Part shown: positions 42,617 to 48,940 of the stretch, piece after piece
Numbering within the stretch: the first letter of the stretch is position 1
How the letters are laid out: every line of letters begins with the position of its first letter
DNA from: Pantoea cypripedii
GTDB lineage: Bacteria > Pseudomonadota > Gammaproteobacteria > Enterobacterales > Enterobacteriaceae
NCBI RefSeq assembly: GCF_011395035.1
Contig: NZ_CP024770.1
Coordinates: 641,336 to 690,275 of the forward strand
Length of the DNA: 48,940 nt
Reading direction: 5' to 3'
The notes under the pieces: generated by a model
Seen by the model: only the letters and a program-made list of their open reading frames with translations
Database searches by the model: none
What the model was told of the DNA's origin: nothing
Program-made: the position numbers and the translations under genes

Positions 42617-43035
42617 TGATGTTTCTGTTCGGGTGTGTACTTGAGGTCTTATTGTTCGCGCTGGTGATAACACTGATGGAAATAAATCCTCTTCCGGCTG
42701 AGCATCATCATCCGTCAGTAAGACCCACTCTCTTATACGATTACGAAACGCGCTGCGTCATTTTAGATGGCAGATACATTGTCGCATCCTTCCGTAGTCA
42801 TTCGTTAAACCATTCACTGTTTGAGTATCTTTATAATAATCCCGACAGGAAGATAGAACTTGCTGAGCTGGAGACTGTGGTACTCAAAGGGCGAATACTG
42901 AACCTCACGAAAGCTGCTGATGCGATGGGCTTCAGGAATGAACTGCGTCGATTGTTATTTACGGCTGATGCAGATTCAATCGTGTTCCATCCCTCCAGAC
43001 TTATTGGTAATAAGGATATGATAAAAGTCATCTGA
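42616..43035 (+). CDS. Membrane-anchored winged-helix-like protein, third gene of the ElbB operon
   Basis: A 139-residue protein. The ATG at 42616 shares its A with the elbB stop (TGATG); GTG at 42610 is another possible start. It has an N-terminal membrane helix (about 3-22, FLFGCVLEVLLFALVITLM). The following domain YDYETRCVILDGRYIVASFRSH and SLFEYLYNNPDRKIELAELE resembles the winged-helix effector domain of OmpR/ToxR-like regulators. It could be a ToxR-like transcription factor in reverse topology or simply a signal-transducing domain; evidence is motif-level only. Confidence 0.65.
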   Translation: MMFLFGCVLEVLLFALVITLMEINPLPAEHHHPSVRPTLLYDYETRCVILDGRYIVASFRSHSLNHSLFEYLYNNPDRKIELAELETVVLKGRILNLTKAADAMGFRNELRRLLFTADADSIVFHPSRLIGNKDMIKVI

Positions 43036-43433
43036 TTCTGGTGGCGAATATCAGAGGCTTATCTGATCAAAACCTGATTAAAGTGGCTGTCATAGCATGT
43101 TTTGACAGCCATTTTTTCCACGCCGCCACGGTGAAAAGACCCGTAACCCGCTGAAACAGAAGGTTTGCAGACTTATTCATACTGACAGGAATCCCACCTG
43201 TTCCAGACATACTCCTTCTGACTGGTTCCGACTTCCCATTCCCCACTTTCACATCAGCACGACTTCAACTAATTTCCTTCGGGTACAACTCACTGGTTAA
43301 GTTAAATAGTCATCGCGTACTGAGTGTTTTGTCATGCGTTTTTTAAACTCAAAAAACCTGTAAGTGAAAGCGGTTTGTAGTTAACAACTCCGTTAACCGG
43401 ACCGCATCATTTCAATAAAAATGGAAATAAAAA
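43036..43433. other. Intergenic region between the ElbB operon and the Ner-like gene
   Basis: Begins with the terminator of the ElbB operon. The rest (43118-43433) has no convincing gene and would carry the promoter for the ner-like gene. AT-rich leader with AAAATGGAAATAAAAA before the start codon. Confidence 0.4.
43084..43117 (+). terminator. Intrinsic terminator of the ElbB operon
   Basis: TGGCTGTCA and TGACAGCCA pair across ten bases, followed by TTTTTT. It lies about 50 bp after the third gene. Confidence 0.85.
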
Positions 43434-43691
43434 ATGAAAAAGAAAGCCATAGCCAGAGACTGGCATAAAGAAGATATTCTCGCTGAAGTCAGGAAAAAGA
43501 AAAAGTCGCTCGCTGCACTCTCAAGAGAATCTGGTCTGCATTCAGGAACGTTAAATTATGCACTCACCCGGTCCTACCCACGCGGAGAGCGTATTATTGC
43601 TCAGGCCATCGGCGTGTCACCACAGGATATCTGGCCAAGCCGCTACCAGCACACGGATGATAAGCGTCGATCTGTGACAGGCAACACATAG
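43434..43691 (+). CDS. Ner-like / SfsB-type DNA-binding protein
   Basis: An 85-residue protein similar to Ner of phage Mu and Nlp/SfsB: RDWHKEDILAEVRKKKKSLAALSRESGLHSGTLNYAL contains the helix-turn-helix (about 25-46), and GERIIAQAIGVSPQDIWPSRY is the family end. Ner proteins repress early phage genes; the plasmid copy probably regulates neighbours or is a phage relic. Confidence 0.88.
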   Translation: MKKKAIARDWHKEDILAEVRKKKKSLAALSRESGLHSGTLNYALTRSYPRGERIIAQAIGVSPQDIWPSRYQHTDDKRRSVTGNT

Positions 43692-43998
43692 TTCAACACT
43701 CGCTGAATCCTTACACCCCGGCAGCCTCACCGCCGGGGTGTAAGGAGCACCGGCGCGACAGTGCGGCACATCCGGCAACAGATGTCGCAAGCGCGGGGTG
43801 TTGCGTCAGGGATGAAAACCCGCTGCCCTGGAGGGGTCGGGCAGAGACAGCCTAACTGGCTCTGTGCAAAGCATGACAGCCCGCCTGGACGTCATTCGAA
43901 TGAAGAAAGCCTTTTCCTGATAGACGCCTGGCAATCAGAAATAGCACCCAGTGCTCCATTTGTGTCAGTTTCACGCGTTCCAGCTTCTCAGCTCCCCC
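43692..43998. other. Intergenic region with a strong hairpin
   Basis: Holds the 12-bp hairpin at 43711-43743 and no gene I can support. Confidence 0.4.
43711..43743. repeat. Perfect 12-bp hairpin after the Ner-like gene
   Basis: TTACACCCCGGC and GCCGGGGTGTAA pair across a nine-base loop. No T-run follows, so it could be a Rho-dependent or protein-bound structure rather than a classical terminator. Confidence 0.7.
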
Positions 43999-44318
43999 TC
44001 ACCGAGCCACCTGTAATTTTTGCAGCGGGAATACCCAAACCAAAAAAGAAAGATGAAGGCGGCCAGCAGCGCTGCAGGCGCGGCATTCCGCCTCATCGGC
44101 TGGCACAGCCTGCCAGGGGTTTACTCCCGGACGCAAACCGGCAACGGGGCCTCCCGGCCCCGCTTTCTGCCAGCCCAGCGCCCTGAAGATTGCTACCGCT
44201 TCCGGGTGACGGTTGGCAAATTTCACCAACTGATCATAGCGATGGCAAAAGGCGCTACAGAGTTCATGTGCATCATGATGGCTGTGCATCCAGCTGCGAT
44301 GATTCAGCACCAGAGCTG

Positions 44319-44443
44319 TGATGATAATCCCCGCCGCTTCTGCCGAAACAACTTCATCACTCCAGTTTGCCGGATTCTGAAAGCGCCAACGCTCCCCCGG
44401 CGGCTGCATAAACCCACCACCAGCCGCAGGCCGCACGAACTCC
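44319..44443. repeat. Direct repeat, left copy (within antirestriction remnant A)
   Basis: About 125 bp, nearly identical to 46285-46409. Both are parts of the ArdB/KlcA-like coding sequence. The pair frames the coiled-coil gene. Confidence 0.8.
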
Positions 44444-44487
44444 TCCTCCCCGCCGCAGGCGGCATGGGTGAGGCGCGCAGCAACATC
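44440..44487. repeat. Direct repeat of 48 bp, left copy
   Basis: Identical by eye to 46838-46885. In the right copy it is upstream non-coding sequence of the antirestriction gene; in the left copy it is fused into the coding frame, showing a past deletion. Confidence 0.8.
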
Positions 44488-44559
44488 CTTTCTCTTCTGA
44501 TATCCTGCTGCAAATACTGATGGCATCAGACAATTCAGTGCTAAAAAGGAGATATTCAT

Positions 44560-44926
44560 TTGGTTACGACTTCGTCCGGTGTCAGTTCGGGTGCTTTAGA
44601 ATACGTCACAATTAACAAAAAATTCTGTACTTTGATTATCAAACTAACCGTCACTAAGTGACGTTGCCTCCAACTTTTTCTTGTCGCCTGCGTCTCAACT
44701 GCCTAACAAACTAGTTTGTCCAGACACCTGACCGCTACAACAAATGGGCTCCGTGCGGCCAGGAAACTGGCCAGCTTTGGAGCTTTTTCCTGCCAGAAGC
44801 GTCATCAAAGAGGTACGCCGCAGCGTCCTTTATATAAGAAAATTATCTTCTTGCATTGACCTCCAACTTTTATAAGATGAAATACGAAAATGAAAAAATA
44901 CTAACAACAGCAATCAGGGGAGTTTT
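44560..44926. other. AT-rich region upstream of the coiled-coil gene
   Basis: No gene. Several short inverted repeats (CACTAAGTG near 44653). The last 80 bp are very AT-rich and probably contain the promoter of the coiled-coil gene. Confidence 0.4.
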
Positions 44927-46081
44927 ATGGATACTAACAACCTTCAACAAAGCACTCTATTTGACGAAAGTGGCGTACCTGTCGCATATGCAAGAGAATG
45001 CATTTCCTTTCCTGAAAAAGTACTATTTCCAATAACTCAAAAAGAAGATTTAGACAGAATCAACAACCTCATTTCTCAGTCTATCCAGGGCGTGATTAAT
45101 ACCCAAAGCCGTACTGTTGAACTTGTTTTTCAGCCTGAAATTCATGATGGCTTAAAAAAAGGCACGTTCAAAATGATGCAAACAGGGACGGGTGAAACAC
45201 TGGCCGATGTGATTCATGTAAGTGGTGAAAAAGCCGGCAAAATTGCTGGTAAAGGTCGAATTATTGAAAGTGGCAAACTCAAGCAACTTGCTACCGGTTC
45301 TTTTCAGATAGCGAGTTTAATTGTTGCACAGGCACATCTTGCAGACATAAATAAAAACCTCACTGAAATAAAAACAGAAATTGAAAGCTTGCATGAAAAG
45401 ATTGACATCCAAAATCTTTCAAAGATTAATGGTCGCATTAATTACCTCAAAGAAATTATTAAGAAGATGCACCGTGGTGAATTTGACTACGATATATCCT
45501 TGCAGATAAGAAACAAAATTGAAGATACTGTTGCTGATGCATATGAATGGCAAGAAATGTTATTTTCTGATCTAAAAACACTTATTTCCACAGTGGGAAA
45601 TCTCAAGGGCTCAGATACTTTTGGAACCGGGGATACTTATAAAAAGCTAAAGAAAACGACCGAAAACATTCACCCATTGATTAATCGGCGTAATGTTTTA
45701 CTTAAAATATCCTCATTGCTAGCCTATATACAATCCTGCATCGACCCCATGGGAAAAGAATTTAGTCAGTTTGATTTGATGGAGAATGATTGGAGTCTTG
45801 CATTGCAAAATCTTACAGAAGTCATTACTAATAAAACCGAGTCTTTATTATCCAAAGCAAAATTTAATAGCGAGGAGCTGCTTGAACATCGCCGTTTCTT
45901 CATTCTTAAAACATTAGAGTCTGCAAATAGTTTAGCAACTCATAATTATGAACAGTTTGAAAATTCATTGATTAAACTCAAAAACAATCATCGAAAAGTA
46001 CTGTCTGAAACAGGTAAGTTACGACTTGCCATAACTCATGATGATAAAGGGAACGTAGAAAGAGCAGCCATTGTTGACTAA
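44927..46081 (+). CDS. Uncharacterised helical/coiled-coil protein
   Basis: A 384-residue, AT-rich gene (clearly lower GC than neighbours). GGGGAG precedes the ATG. Residues 70-130 are glycine-rich with repeated KAGKIAGKGRIIESGKL, near a mixed-hydrophobic segment LATGSFQIASLIVAQAHL. A coiled coil follows (about 135-175), and the rest is helical. No known motif, signal peptide or clear membrane helix. It lies between duplicated antirestriction fragments in the leading region, a place where defence or anti-defence genes collect. Function unknown. Confidence 0.75.
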   Translation: MDTNNLQQSTLFDESGVPVAYARECISFPEKVLFPITQKEDLDRINNLISQSIQGVINTQSRTVELVFQPEIHDGLKKGTFKMMQTGTGETLADVIHVSGEKAGKIAGKGRIIESGKLKQLATGSFQIASLIVAQAHLADINKNLTEIKTEIESLHEKIDIQNLSKINGRINYLKEIIKKMHRGEFDYDISLQIRNKIEDTVADAYEWQEMLFSDLKTLISTVGNLKGSDTFGTGDTYKKLKKTTENIHPLINRRNVLLKISSLLAYIQSCIDPMGKEFSQFDLMENDWSLALQNLTEVITNKTESLLSKAKFNSEELLEHRRFFILKTLESANSLATHNYEQFENSLIKLKNNHRKVLSETGKLRLAITHDDKGNVERAAIVD

Positions 46082-46174
46082 TTTGACCAGAAGATAATTT
46101 TGAATCCAATCATGTGCATCTGAATAAGATGTCACATGATTATGCGTTTATGGATTTCCTCTGAAAACCTCCAA

Positions 46175-46558
46175 TCATTTGGTGAGGTATTCAAGCAATC
46201 GGTGTAAGGCGTGTTTCTGTCCACGGTAGTGCCCATGGTTGGACACAGGGGAAAAATGAAAGACGGTCTGAACGATATGCTTACTGATGATAATCCCCGC
46301 CGCTTCTGCCGAAACAACTTCATCACTCCAGTTTTCCGGATTCTGAAAGCGCCAGCGCTCCTCCGGCGGCTGCATAAACCCACCACCAGCCGGAAGCCCG
46401 ACGAACTCCCACCATCCGCCGTCGTAACCTTCGAGATACTTATGTGCATAGAGGTAGACATTCATTTCTGCCTGAATGAAATCGTCAGAAAACAGCATTG
46501 GCAGAAATGCCATACGGTCTTCGACCGCCACAGTAAAGGGGGCTTTTGGACCTTTCAT
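46175..46558 (-). pseudogene. ArdB/KlcA-like antirestriction gene with replaced C-terminus (copy B)
   Basis: The N-terminal 90 residues are good: MKGPKAPFTVAVEDRMAFLP, then YLEGYDGGWWEFVGLPAGGG and SDEVVSAEAAGIII. After that the sequence changes abruptly to SKHIVQTVFHF and ends after about 35 unrelated residues, so the normal end (as in copy A, HPEAVAIFRAL) is missing. Start is the ATG at 46558 with GGAG upstream; the frame is open to 46591. Likely inactive. Copies A and B together could rebuild one complete gene. Confidence 0.7.
46285..46409. repeat. Direct repeat, right copy (within antirestriction copy B)
   Basis: About 125 bp; matches 44319-44443 with an offset of 1966 bases. Confidence 0.8.
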
Positions 46559-46591
46559 ACATTGCTCTCCGTTAAGGTTAATTACAGTCAC

Positions 46592-46894
46592 GGCCTGTGC
46601 CGTGCCTTAACGACAGCCCGGCGGAAAGCGGAGGATGCAGGGGCGCCACCGAAGCCGCAGCGCAAGCGAGCAGAGGTGGAGTCATGGACGGCGGTAACGT
46701 GAAACCTGAGCGGCACCGCGACGGGAATGGATACACCGGCGCGAGTGCGAACGGGTGAGGATGGCGGCGAGCGAACCCTTGCAGACGCAGCGGCCGGGCT
46801 AAAGTGAAGGCACAGCACCGGCCACAGGCCGTACAGGCTCCTCCTCCCCGCCGCAGGCGGCATGGGTGAGGCGCGCAGCAACATCATTATTCTG
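46592..46894. other. GC-rich leader upstream of antirestriction copy B
   Basis: No gene. Has the motif ACGACAGCCCGG near 46610 and GCGGAGG close after it, resembling the block at 36529 and 48138. It also contains the 48-bp repeat (46838-46885). Candidate early (single-stranded) promoter region; inferred. Confidence 0.45.
46838..46885. repeat. Direct repeat of 48 bp, right copy
   Basis: Matches 44440-44487, offset 2398. The different offset from the 125-bp repeat (1966) measures the roughly 430-bp deletion in copy A. Confidence 0.8.
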
Positions 46895-46940
46895 TTATCC
46901 ACATTTCAGGTGCATATTCAGATCAACAGCCTGTGGATAA
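46895..46940. promoter_or_regulatory. Pair of perfect DnaA boxes in inverted orientation
   Basis: TTATCCACA at 46895-46903 and TGTGGATAA at 46932-46940 both match the E. coli DnaA consensus exactly. They are 28 bp apart, facing each other, in non-coding DNA followed by the palindrome ATGACGTCAT (46941-46950). Such pairs are seen in plasmid origins and priming sites. No rep gene is adjacent. Confidence 0.7.
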
Positions 46941-47067
46941 ATGACGTCATGCTGCATTCTGTCGATGAATACAAAGAAGTGATCAATGAATGACCAGCTC
47001 TATTTTTTATTGGGACTATAAAACAAACCAACAAATCACGATCCCAGAGCCAGCAATATGCACCGTT

Positions 47068-47089
47068 TTACACTGTAAGACAGTGGTAA
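47068..47089. promoter_or_regulatory. Palindrome upstream of the ribbon-helix-helix gene
   Basis: TTACACTG and CAGTGGTAA are near-complementary across TAAGA, 33 bp before the start codon. A candidate operator for the small ribbon-helix-helix protein. Confidence 0.5.
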
Positions 47090-47122
47090 GATCGCCGTTT
47101 CCTCTCTCAAACTGGTGATCCA

Positions 47123-47338
47123 ATGAGTAAATCTATGTCTGTTACATTCCGCATTCCATCTGATTTAGCAGATGAATTTATGGATGCTGTGACCTCTTCC
47201 GATGTGGATAAAACCAGCTGGTTGATTGATGCCCTTCGGCAGAAATTAAACCGACCAGCAAACGATGTGGAGGCTCGTATGATGGCACTGGTTGAACGAA
47301 TGGAAGCCGCTGCAGCGACACTTATCGCGGGTAAATAA
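47123..47338 (+). CDS. Small ribbon-helix-helix DNA-binding protein
   Basis: A 71-residue protein: SMSVTFRIPSDLADEFMDAV then VDKTSWLIDALRQKLN gives a ribbon-helix-helix (CopG/ParD/Arc type), and the C-terminal half is a coiled coil (EARMMALVERMEAAAATLI). No toxin gene is beside it. Could act as a plasmid copy-number, partition or autoregulatory protein. A palindrome lies just upstream. Ribosome binding site is weak (GGTGAT). Confidence 0.75.
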   Translation: MSKSMSVTFRIPSDLADEFMDAVTSSDVDKTSWLIDALRQKLNRPANDVEARMMALVERMEAAAATLIAGK

Positions 47339-47670
47339 AATATCAGCGGTGCCATGAGTAAAAACGAGGAATACAGGCATCGCAGAGAATGCCAGATGGC
47401 AGGAGTTCAATAATAGCTGGAAATCTCTGGATTACTCAGAAATGACTGTGCATCAGGAGAACAGAAATGTATTCTTAAGCTCACAATGCATCCGCCTAAC
47501 CACGTTGAGGGACTAATTACTCATATAGTATTATGGATGGAAATAAATCATTGCCTTATCAGAGGAAGATCACATAATTAAATTATAAATATTATAATTT
47601 CGAACTACCGAAGCATTCACCTGTCACATTCTTGTAGATTAAAATCAAATCAACAATGGAGTGAAATGAA
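47339..47670. other. Intergenic region, no gene seen
   Basis: About 330 bp, AT-rich in the right half (TAAATTATAAATATTATAAT near 47578). Probably contains the promoter of the next gene. Confidence 0.35.
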
Positions 47671-48066
47671 ATGGACAATTCGAAAGATAAGAATATTAAA
47701 AATATTATGAAAATCCTTAATATCAACTCTAAAAAGGACTTCCATCTGGTGATGGACTATCTGGTATCGGAACTACGATCCGAGGCTATACCCGATAATA
47801 AGGAGGAGGAAATTAAATATACAGACTCTCGTAAGCCACCTTCAGAACGCGAGAAAAACTTATATCACATTAATGCCTTAGCTCGCCATTATGATTTTAT
47901 TTATAACGTCTGGAAAACCCAGCTTTACCGCTCACTCAGGGCAATAGATTCCCCCATTGCGAGCAAACTATATGATAGATTCACCGATGGTTCGGTGTTC
48001 CTGTCGTTTATTAAAAAAGCGGCGGAAAAACAACTTCTTCCAGGGGAAGAAGCCCGGATAGAGTAA
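47671..48066 (+). CDS. Uncharacterised protein, low GC
   Basis: A 131-residue polar, lysine-rich protein: MDNSKDKNIKNIMKILNINS, a middle segment with KPPSEREKNLYHINALARHY, and a helical end. GGAG lies before the ATG. No motif or membrane segment recognised. AT-rich like the coiled-coil gene, suggesting recent acquisition. Confidence 0.6.
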   Translation: MDNSKDKNIKNIMKILNINSKKDFHLVMDYLVSELRSEAIPDNKEEEIKYTDSRKPPSEREKNLYHINALARHYDFIYNVWKTQLYRSLRAIDSPIASKLYDRFTDGSVFLSFIKKAAEKQLLPGEEARIE

Positions 48067-48374
48067 AGCAGACCTGGAATTATAATGGAACCAGCCCTCT
48101 CTACCAGGTCTCTCTGACAGTGAATAGCGCCATAGGGCTGACGACCCGGCAGCGTGGGGGGACCGGAGGGGGCAGATGTTTTTCATGCTGGTGCAATACC
48201 GCTGTAGCAGGAGCAGATAACAGAGCCGCATCCGTCGCCGTCATGGCCACAGAGAGGCAATGAGTATTAGTTATAGGATTACGGGGCGGAGCAGGACCAG
48301 GCGAAGGGCGTATACCGGTGCGTCAGTACTGGCTTTGACCGGCCAGGAAGGCCTGCCGCATCGCAGAGTGGGTC
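48067..48374. other. GC-rich block with a leading-region motif
   Basis: No gene. Carries CTGACGACCCGG (48138-48149) followed by CCGGAGG (48163-48169), the same as at 36529. An inverted pair AGACCTGG / CCAGGTCT lies just after the previous gene (about 48070-48112). Confidence 0.45.
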
Positions 48375-48642
48375 TGACCTGCTCCCCGTTGATTAATACA
48401 CCGCGATGTTAGTAATGTCTTCATAAGCCACATGAGGACATCCCCATGAAGAAGCGATTTTCCGACGAACAGATCATCAGTATTCTCCGCGAGGCCGAAG
48501 CCGGGGTTTCGGCCCGGGAACTCTGCCGCAAGCACGCCATTTCAGACGCCACCTTTTACACCTGGCGTAAAAAGTTCGGCGGCATGGAAGTCCCCGAAGT
48601 AAAGCGGCTCAAGTCACTTGAAGAGGAGAATGCACGTCTCAA
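48375..48642 (+). mobile_element. IS3-family remnant, interrupted by an IS21-family element
   Basis: Begins with TGACCTGCTCCCCGTTGATT, a typical left end of this IS3 subgroup, and contains the 5' part of orfA. The rest is cut off by the IS21-family element at 48643; whether its remainder exists is outside the window. Confidence 0.8.
48446..48642 (+). pseudogene. IS3-family transposase OrfA, truncated
   Basis: 65 residues of the N-terminal helix-turn-helix protein: MKKRFSDEQIISILREAE, then ELCRKHAISDATFYTWRKKF and the beginning of the leucine zipper (LKSLEEENARLN). In the intact element OrfA is about 88 residues and is joined to OrfB by frameshifting. The frame continues into the IS21 element as unrelated sequence. 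Confidence 0.85.
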
Positions 48643-48940
48643 TGTCGGCGCGACTGATATAAGTCCTAAAATCAGCATGAATTTTGTCCACTCCACCCAA
48701 CATGGGTTTCTCTTAAGGTTCCTACACCATCCGGAGAAACCGCATGTTAAGCAGAGGGGACCATCTCATGATAAAGCAGATGCGCATTCATGGCGCACAT
48801 ATTATCGACATCGCTCATCACGTCGGATGTTCTGAACGCACGGTCAGACGTCACCTTAAACAACAAAGTAAACCGGCAAGGCCAGACCGCCAGCCTATGA
48901 AGAAACTTAAACCCTTCATGCCTTACATCGATCAGCGGTT
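48643..48940 (+). mobile_element. IS21-family insertion sequence, left end (continues beyond the window)
   Basis: Starts with TGTCGGCGCGAC, matching the IS21-family terminus (TGT...), directly after the broken IS3 OrfA. Contains the istA start. The right part lies outside. Confidence 0.8.
48744..48940 (+). CDS. istA: IS21-family transposase IstA, N-terminal fragment
   Basis: 65 residues are visible: a helix-turn-helix (MIKQMRIHGAHIIDIAHHVG, then CSERTVRRHLKQQ) followed by RPDRQPMKKLKPFMPYIDQR, the start of the linker to the DDE domain. The full protein is about 390-500 residues. ATG at 48744 has GGAG upstream. The helper ATPase gene istB would follow outside the window. Confidence 0.88.
   Translation, partial: MLSRGDHLMIKQMRIHGAHIIDIAHHVGCSERTVRRHLKQQSKPARPDRQPMKKLKPFMPYIDQR

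Larger units (their letters stand above)
43999..44559 (-). pseudogene. Chimeric remnant of an ArdB/KlcA-like antirestriction gene (copy A)
   Basis: The frame is open for 186 codons. The central part (44180-44443) is the C-terminal two thirds of an ArdB/KlcA-like protein: GGGFMQPPGERWRFQNPANW, SDEVVSAEAAGIIITALVL and HPEAVAIFRAL. The N-terminal 40 codons come from unrelated sequence that matches DNA 5' of copy B (46838-46885). About 430 bp are missing between the two. The normal N-terminus including residues up to GGWWEFVGLP is lost. ArdB proteins protect incoming DNA from type I restriction; this copy is likely inactive. Confidence 0.7.

Noticed and set aside
46588..46902. Minus-strand ORF of 104 codons
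   Set aside because: Lies in the GC-rich leader of the antirestriction copy and partly in the 48-bp repeat; no ribosome binding site.
1..48940. CRISPR arrays, tRNA or rRNA genes
   Set aside because: No regularly spaced repeats and no tRNA- or rRNA-like segments were noticed on reading the sequence.

Overview
The window is most of an F-like (IncF-type) conjugative plasmid from a member of Enterobacterales. This rests on a complete F-type type IV secretion gene set in near-canonical order, an IncFII-type repA with a leader peptide and antisense control region, a plasmid-type H-NS, and an F-type leading region beside oriT. The genus cannot be decided from the sequence alone; the tra and rep genes look diverged from those of F, R1 and R100. 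No antibiotic-resistance gene was recognised.

Layout. (1) Bases 1-5000 are an accessory block: the 3' end of an IS66-type element inserted in a SRAP/YedK-like gene, a DUF2913-like gene, an orphan YezG-like immunity gene, an H-NS paralogue, an unusual LAS-type metallopeptidase and a HEAT-repeat protein. A non-coding stretch (3350-4020) carries a perfect 12-bp inverted repeat resembling sequence near IncFII oriR. (2) Bases 5017-6892 are the replicon: probable oriR, repA, a tap leader peptide overlapping the GTG start of repA, and a CopA-like antisense RNA. (3) Bases 6893-31012, all on the minus strand, are the transfer operon. In transcription order it reads traA, L, E, K, B, an unknown gene, V, C, trbI, traW, U, trbC, traN, F, trbB, traH, G, a traS-like gene, traD, traI. 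I find no traT, traX, finO, traQ, traJ or traY. (4) Bases 31013-33858 hold the conjugation control region: two plus-strand genes (one with three predicted helix-turn-helix units) where traJ/traY would be expected, a DUF3892 gene and a small conserved gene, traM, and oriT with a recognisable nic-like site. (5) Bases 33859-48374 are the leading region: the gene X transglycosylase, a HigBA-type toxin-antitoxin pair, several uncharacterised genes, GFA-fold, MarR and SnoaL-like genes, a compact operon around an ElbB homologue, a Ner-like regulator, two mosaic antirestriction (ArdB/KlcA-like) gene fragments flanking an AT-rich coiled-coil gene, and a region with two perfect inverted DnaA boxes. (6) The right edge is an IS3-family remnant cut by an IS21-family element that runs off the window.

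How it fits together. The nic-like site is on the plus strand, so the transferred strand would enter 5' to 3' through the leading region first and the tra genes last, as in F. In the leading region most minus-strand genes are preceded by GC-rich, non-coding, structure-prone blocks. This is the arrangement expected if they are expressed early from the incoming single strand. The most promising uncharacterised material is the ElbB operon (41446-43035), the coiled-coil gene 44927-46081 between duplicated antirestriction fragments, the three-HTH gene in the control region, and the unknown gene between traB and traV.
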